A stretch of 64,000 nt of DNA, from contig JAICWS010000001.1 of assembly GCA_025934695.1 (NCBI GenBank), positions 835,301-899,300 of the forward strand. The letters are read 5' to 3'. Source of the DNA: Alphaproteobacteria bacterium (GTDB lineage Bacteria; Pseudomonadota; Alphaproteobacteria; Micavibrionales; UBA2020). The position numbers and the translations under genes are program-made. This document shows, one piece after another, positions 59,881 through 64,000 of this stretch. Position 1 is the stretch's first letter, and every line of letters begins with the position of its first letter. The notes beneath the pieces are model-generated. The model was not told the DNA's origin. It saw only the letters and a program-made list of their open reading frames with translations, and ran no database searches.

Positions 59881-59970
59881 CTGTCATCCCGAGCGCAGCG
59901 AGGGATCTTCCCCGCGTCAGGCATGATCGCGTCAGCCTGGAAAAATTCCTCGCTGCGCTCGGAATGACAT
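59881..59970. repeat. GTCATCC...GGAATGAC palindromic repeat (type B)
   Basis: Arms CTGTCATCCCGAGCGCAGCG and CGCTGCGCTCGGAATGACA are nearly perfect inverted repeats; GACGCGATC-type pairs fill the core. Same family as 13399-13477. It lies between two convergent genes. Confidence 0.75.
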
Positions 59971-59987
59971 TGATTTGATATTCCAGC

Positions 59988-61496
59988 TTAGAGCTGCTGT
60001 GGCTTTGGCGTGATTAGTTTCTTCAGCCCTTCCGGGAGCCTCGCCGTTCCCGCATATTCAGCCACGATATTGTCGGGCTTGTCGGCATCGGCGAACGGCA
60101 CGTCGGTCGTGACGGCAATCCCCTGTGCGCGCAGCTGCTTCGCCAGCCCCGCTTCGATGCGGCGGAAGATTTGCAGGCGCTCGTAGGTCGCGACGATTTC
60201 GCGGCCGGCTGACGGGTTGCCTTTGTCCTGCTCGGCCTTTGCAACCGGCAATGCTTCGTCGAGGCGCGCGGCCATTTGCTCCAGCGTGACAAAGCGCCCT
60301 TTCTCGTAAAAGCGCGCGCCTTCGCGGCCCTGGATCTTGCTTTCGATTTTGTCGGGCAGATTGACGGGGGTCGCATCGCCGAAGCCCGGCACCTGGATCG
60401 CGAACAGCCGCTGGGGCGCCTCGGCGGATACGGCGGGCGGCGCAGCGGCGCGAATATCGTCCGTCAGCCCTTTCAAATCCGCGATGCTGTTCACATTGCG
60501 GATATCGAACAACGGCGCGCGGTGGATTTTTTCGATGCGGTCGATGGTGCGCTTGGTGATCGCGTTGCGGTCGTACAGCTGCGGCGCGCCGATATAGGAT
60601 GCGGGCGAGGTCAGGTCGATGCCCTGCTCTTCCTTCGCCTCGCGCACGGCGGCGGTGAAACTGTCCTCAATCTTCAGCTGCCAGCCTTTTTCGATGAATT
60701 TCGCGAGCGCATAATGCTCAAGCTTATCCGTGTCATGCGTGTTCGGCACATCGGCGCCAATAATGGCGAGCGCTTTTCTGAGCGCGCTTTCCTTGGTCAG
60801 CTCGATCTCCAGCGTCTGGCCGGTGAGCGGATTGGTTGCGACCACATCTTGCGTGCCGCCGGGCGCGGAGATGACCGGTACGCCCGTCCGGTCCGTTTCA
60901 AAAAACGCATAGGCAAGCTTGAGCGGTTTTTGCGAAGCCGGATTGAAGAAGGGTTCGGGCGTGCCATCAGCCCGCACTTTTTCATCATTCACCACCGCAT
61001 AAGCGATGATGCCATTGGGACCTAGGGTTTTATGCGAGAGGATTTCGGCGGCTTCCTGCGACGCTTCTTCAAACGTGGGCGGGTCGAGCAGCAGTTTGGG
61101 CAGCGCCTTGATATCGACCGGCTGCGGAAGATTATAGATCGCCTCTTCCCCCTGCTCCGCCGCGATTTTGCGCAGGGCGGCGTTCGACTTCGAGGGACTC
61201 ACACCTTGGGCGCGGTCGAGGCTGAAGGTGATGTGGTAATATTTCCTGTCCGCGCCGGGCGCGGTTTCCTGGTGGCGGCGGCCGTCGATCTCCACGGCCA
61301 GGACCTGGATCGCGCCCGTATCGTGACAGCCCACGACCCGCACGTTCCGCGGCGGCGCGGGCACGTCTTCCGGCCCCGCCCCGTATTTATGGGTGATGTG
61401 ATGCGCGACCACCTCGGGATATTTCGGCTTGAAAATATCCTGCAGCTGCTGGCGCGAGGCCTCGTCGATCTGGTAGGCGGCGTAATAATTTACCAT
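59988..61496 (-). CDS. 2H-phosphoesterase-like / Nudix fusion protein
   Basis: 502 aa from ATG 61496. The N-terminal part has two H-x-T motifs, HITHKYG (H33) and HITFSLD (H88); the second is followed by GVSPSKSNAAL, as in small 2H phosphoesterases. Residues about 160-330 form a Nudix domain with an exact box, G271-x5-E-x7-R285-E-x2-E289-E290-x-G-I293. A helical C-terminus with no recognised domain follows. Both enzyme classes act on nucleotide or RNA-end phosphates. The combination suggests processing of ADP-ribose, cyclic phosphate or capped-RNA species; the substrate is inference. A TTG at 61502 is an alternative start. Confidence 0.7.
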   Translation of the reverse strand: MVNYYAAYQIDEASRQQLQDIFKPKYPEVVAHHITHKYGAGPEDVPAPPRNVRVVGCHDTGAIQVLAVEIDGRRHQETAPGADRKYYHITFSLDRAQGVSPSKSNAALRKIAAEQGEEAIYNLPQPVDIKALPKLLLDPPTFEEASQEAAEILSHKTLGPNGIIAYAVVNDEKVRADGTPEPFFNPASQKPLKLAYAFFETDRTGVPVISAPGGTQDVVATNPLTGQTLEIELTKESALRKALAIIGADVPNTHDTDKLEHYALAKFIEKGWQLKIEDSFTAAVREAKEEQGIDLTSPASYIGAPQLYDRNAITKRTIDRIEKIHRAPLFDIRNVNSIADLKGLTDDIRAAAPPAVSAEAPQRLFAIQVPGFGDATPVNLPDKIESKIQGREGARFYEKGRFVTLEQMAARLDEALPVAKAEQDKGNPSAGREIVATYERLQIFRRIEAGLAKQLRAQGIAVTTDVPFADADKPDNIVAEYAGTARLPEGLKKLITPKPQQL

Positions 61497-61546
61497 AGTC
61501 AAGAGTTTAGCAGCCCCGCCTTAAATTACCCTTAAAAGTTAATGTT

Positions 61547-61587
61547 TGACATAAACATTGACATAGGGCCTTGAATTCGCTATTCTT
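61547..61587 (+). promoter_or_regulatory. Double TTGACATA promoter
   Basis: Two TTGACATA boxes, 61547 and 61559, twelve bases apart. The second is spaced 17 bases from TATTCT (61582-61587). It drives the gene at 61616 and lies in the divergent gap with the 2H-Nudix gene. Confidence 0.55.
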
Positions 61588-61615
61588 CTCGGACCTTTCG
61601 TTTCAGGAGGAAACT

Positions 61616-62287
61616 ATGACCGGCGCGTTGCGGCTCTATCACCAGTTCAGTTTCGAGAACTCTGGCCTGCCGGACCATCCGACCGTCCGCAAGGCCCATG
61701 AATTGATGCTGAAGTGCGAAATCGAGGATTCCCCGATCCACTACAAGGAAGCCGGCATCCAGCGCGACATCAACCTCGCCCGCTATGTCGCGGAGAGCGG
61801 CTGGTCGTCGGATCCTGACGTTATCGCGGCCGCCCTGCTGCGCGGCGCCTATACGAATGCCGACACGCTGCGCGGCGCCTTCGGCCCCATCATGGGCGAG
61901 CGCGTCACCAACCTCGTGAGAGAGACGGAAGATTTCGAAGCCGGCGTGAACCCGCCCTACGCCCGCAAGTGGACGCCCGACGCGAAGACGATCATCTATG
62001 CGGATTGCACGCAGGCGCTGGCCCGCTGGAACGACAGCCTGTCGAAGTCTTTCCACGACGTGGCCGAGCGCGGCCAAGGGCAGATCATCGACCCGCAATA
62101 CCTGGGCGCGCACAAGGATCTCGTGAATGCCGTCGATTTCATCAAACAGGATCTGGCTGCGAATGGCGCGCCGTCGGCGCAGGCCGCGGCCGCCGTCGAC
62201 AAGGCGCTGAAAGACGCGTCGCCCGTCGCGCAATCCATCGCGGCACAGGCGGAAGCGCTGTCGAAGACGCCGAAAGTGCTCAGGTAA
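61616..62287 (+). CDS. RSH-like protein with degenerate HD motif
   Basis: 223 aa. Residues about 25-110 resemble the HD domain of RelA/SpoT enzymes: QRDINLARYVAESGWSSDPD, then VIAAALLRGAYTNADTLRGA and FGPIMGERVTNLV. The catalytic HD pair normally in AALLHD is RG (R76-G77), so (p)ppGpp hydrolysis is unlikely; no synthetase domain is present. The C-terminus is an Ala-rich helix. AGGAGG five bases before the ATG at 61616 fixes the start. Confidence 0.65.
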   Translation: MTGALRLYHQFSFENSGLPDHPTVRKAHELMLKCEIEDSPIHYKEAGIQRDINLARYVAESGWSSDPDVIAAALLRGAYTNADTLRGAFGPIMGERVTNLVRETEDFEAGVNPPYARKWTPDAKTIIYADCTQALARWNDSLSKSFHDVAERGQGQIIDPQYLGAHKDLVNAVDFIKQDLAANGAPSAQAAAAVDKALKDASPVAQSIAAQAEALSKTPKVLR

Positions 62288-62293
62288 TTCTGA

Positions 62294-62783
62294 TCAGAGT
62301 TTCGGCGCGCCGAATTTGAAAGAGTTCAGCACCTGCTCCATGTCCTTTTGCCCCTGCACCGTCACAAGATACACATAGCCATTGTGCGCGGCGTAATAAT
62401 TTGCCGATGCATCCAGAGGGCCGCCGCCAGTATTCGTGATAAAGCTCCCGTTCCATTCTTTCGTCGCTGCCTTGTTTTGTATGGGAAGGCCAAGGAATGT
62501 GCCTTTCGCGGGCGGCGAGAATTTTGCCGCCGGGATCACGTACACGACGACTTCGCAGGACAGTGTCTTGACCGGACCGGGCGTCAAGCAGACGTCGGTT
62601 ACCGAGGCCAGCCCCCTTCGTCCTGAACTCCGTATTCACATCGGCATATGCGAGCCAGGCCGCCGGATAGGAAAAAGTGATGCCGTATTTCTGACTGGCA
62701 TAGTCCGTCCACCCCGCATCGGCCGCAAATGCGCGCGTTGCCAAAAGCAGAAACAGCGAAACGAAAATGGCGGCGAGTCTCAT
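62294..62783 (-). pseudogene. Exported protein interrupted by a frameshift
   Basis: The 5' part encodes a signal peptide (MRLAAIFVSLFLLLATRAFA) and DYASQKYGITFSYPAAW, and the 3' part continues in another frame as VCLTPGPVKTLSCEVVVYVI to VLNSFKFGAPKL. The frames join at a run of five C (plus 62612-62616, five G in the mRNA); removing one base restores a single protein of about 162 aa. The restored protein resembles small periplasmic or lipoprotein domains with a YGITFSYP start and an LNSFKF end. It is a pseudogene, a slippage-controlled gene or a sequencing error. Confidence 0.7.
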
Positions 62784-62985
62784 TGAGCGGCTCCATCGTG
62801 CTCCTTTATCACTCGCAGAACGGGAGGGATTTGTAAATGAGACGCGGGGGCTGTTACCGCCGCATGGAGACGCGCATGCGGCCGTTCCACAAATGGATAT
62901 GGCAAGGGGTGCCCCCGCGCGCGCCGGTTTGCCCGCGCCTGAATGGTAATATCAACTGGATGTGGATATACATGAGACGCGCTCC

Positions 62986-63918
62986 CTATGCCGCGAGCGT
63001 CGGGAGCGCGGGTTTGACCGCGGGTGCCTTGAAGATCGCATTGAGGGGCGAAAAATCATAGCTCGAGGTGGCCTTGAGCTTTGCCATCACATCGGGGAAA
63101 TACTGGCGCAGCAGCGGCGCGACCTCTTCCGCGACCGCGCGCACGCGGGCATGGTCGTAGGGCGGCAGGCTGGGCACAGCACTGCGCGGACGGACGGCGC
63201 CCGGCGACACGGCAGACGGTTCGGCCACGAAGCCGGCGGTCTTTTCGCGGTAAAACCGGTCTTCCGCTTCGAGCAATTTGCCCAATGTCTCGGCCATGTT
63301 GCGCGGCTGGATGCCGCGGGAGATGATATCTTCGAATGCTCGCGCCATCAGCGCAATGCCTTCGTCGAGCGGGATCGGGCGCGCGCTGTCGCCGTCGACG
63401 ATGGTGATGCTGCTGCGTGCACGGCGGCCCATCTGCATCAGCACGGCCTGCAGGTATTCTTCCCCGCAACCGTTCGAATACTCCCAGCCTTTCATCATCG
63501 CCATGTTGGTGATTTTCTCGTCGATGAGCGGCACCCACATGCCCATGAAGTCGTTCGGACCCCAGTGGACGCCGGTGCCGTAGGCGCGATAGAGCGCGCC
63601 ATCGAATTCCGCGGGCGCGATGACCGCCCCGCCCTTCTGCGCCCAGGCCTCCGCGCCCTTCACGCCCCGCGCCATATTAGGCTCGATCACCTCGCGCAGG
63701 AATAGGGCGCGGTCCAGCTTCGCCTCCTCCTGCGAGCGGAAGCCGTGGCGGTCCATGAAGGCGTAGAGTTCGGGACCGCTGGTGATGGGCACGCTGACGT
63801 AAGTGATGTTCTTCGCCTTGATCGTGGCAAAGGCGGCCAGCGCGAACTGGGCCTGAAGCTTGTTCTCTTCAGGGACAGCAGCATTGCGCTCAAAAATCTC
63901 GCGGGTCTGGGTTGGCAT
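62986..63918 (-). CDS. Nucleoside deoxyribosyltransferase/SLOG-like protein
   Basis: 310 aa. Residues 38-48 (ITYVSVPITSG) and GGAVIAPAEFDG (96-107), then NDFMGMWVPLIDEKIT and GWEYSNGCGEEYLQA (144-158), follow the pattern of the nucleoside 2-deoxyribosyltransferase/SLOG fold (strand with G-P-I-T, then G-W-x-x-S-x-G-x-x-x-E). The C-terminal 130 residues are helical and unassigned. Base or nucleotide binding is inferred. No ribosome-binding site precedes the ATG, and TATAGT lies about eight bases upstream, so the mRNA may be leaderless. The 200-base gap to the frameshifted gene holds no supported gene. Confidence 0.55.
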   Translation of the reverse strand: MPTQTREIFERNAAVPEENKLQAQFALAAFATIKAKNITYVSVPITSGPELYAFMDRHGFRSQEEAKLDRALFLREVIEPNMARGVKGAEAWAQKGGAVIAPAEFDGALYRAYGTGVHWGPNDFMGMWVPLIDEKITNMAMMKGWEYSNGCGEEYLQAVLMQMGRRARSSITIVDGDSARPIPLDEGIALMARAFEDIISRGIQPRNMAETLGKLLEAEDRFYREKTAGFVAEPSAVSPGAVRPRSAVPSLPPYDHARVRAVAEEVAPLLRQYFPDVMAKLKATSSYDFSPLNAIFKAPAVKPALPTLAA

Positions 63919-64000
63919 TAATCATACTATATCAGTAGGAAATAGATTCGGGCGGAAATTCGCATGAAGCGGCGCTAGCGCTTTCTAATAGCTGAATTTT

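Noticed and set aside
62837-63061. 74-codon plus-strand frame in the gap before 62986
   Set aside because: It overlaps the end of the SLOG-like gene, is Arg/Trp-rich, and has no promoter.

Overview
The window looks like chromosomal DNA of a GC-rich alphaproteobacterium. It carries the merged str-S10-spc-alpha ribosomal block and the rplKAJL-rpoBC cluster. It also has an order often seen in alphaproteobacteria, rplQ / Do-like protease / rarA / crcB / rluC / ATP12, and an SRP RNA and a SAM-II-like riboswitch of alphaproteobacterial type. I cannot name the genus. I found no rRNA, tRNA, CRISPR array, IS element or prophage.

Layout. 1-6.6 kb: small membrane, PAS and unknown genes, endonuclease-type mutL, and a MuiA/DUF4139 exported protein. 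6.6-12.7 kb (minus): Do-like protease, rarA, crcB, rluC, an AsmA-like protein and ATP12, mostly with overlapping ends. 12.8-17.7 kb (minus): rplQ, rpoA, rpsK and rpsM behind their own near-consensus promoter, preceded by adk and secY. 17.8-20.9 kb: accessory genes (small protein, ankyrin protein, TelA-like protein, unknown) that split the usual rplO-secY junction. 21.3-35.8 kb (minus): rpsL, rpsG, fusA, tuf, then the S10 and spc operons to rplO and a strong terminator. 36-47.5 kb: accessory genes, mostly plus strand: exported proteins, SRP RNA, a Sel1 protein, a SAM-II-like aptamer before a glutamate-cysteine-ligase-like gene, a CMD protein, cysQ with a coupled TraB/ChaN-like gene, and several small unknown proteins. 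47.6-59 kb (minus): rplK, rplA, rplJ, rplL, rpoB, rpoC. 59.3-64 kb: an accessory group with a 2H-phosphoesterase-Nudix fusion, an RSH-like protein with a degenerate HD motif, a frameshifted exported protein and a nucleoside-deoxyribosyltransferase/SLOG-like protein.

The most interesting signal is a multicopy transcribed leader. Three genes of unknown function (start codons at 20913 minus, 45748 plus, 47030 plus), and a fourth with a partial copy (41598), share the same arrangement. Each has a TTGACA-type promoter, most with the extension TTGACATAA, then a conserved leader beginning at the predicted transcription start, then 140-185 nt to the start codon. The conserved blocks are ACGCAAGGCG, CACYACGGC, TCGATTT, GTTTCGCG, GCCG, GCAAAAACRGCC and GGCTGTT, with two pairing helices. 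It behaves like an undescribed cis-regulatory RNA or shared 5' UTR. Other accessory genes use the same TTGACATA promoter type without the leader.

Other notable points: a family of composite palindromic repeats, one translated in frame inside the signal-peptide region of the Do-like protease; an SRP RNA whose 3' arm belongs to a 75-bp tandem repeat; a tiny two-peptide transcription unit; and Lys/Ala-rich tails on several ribosomal proteins.
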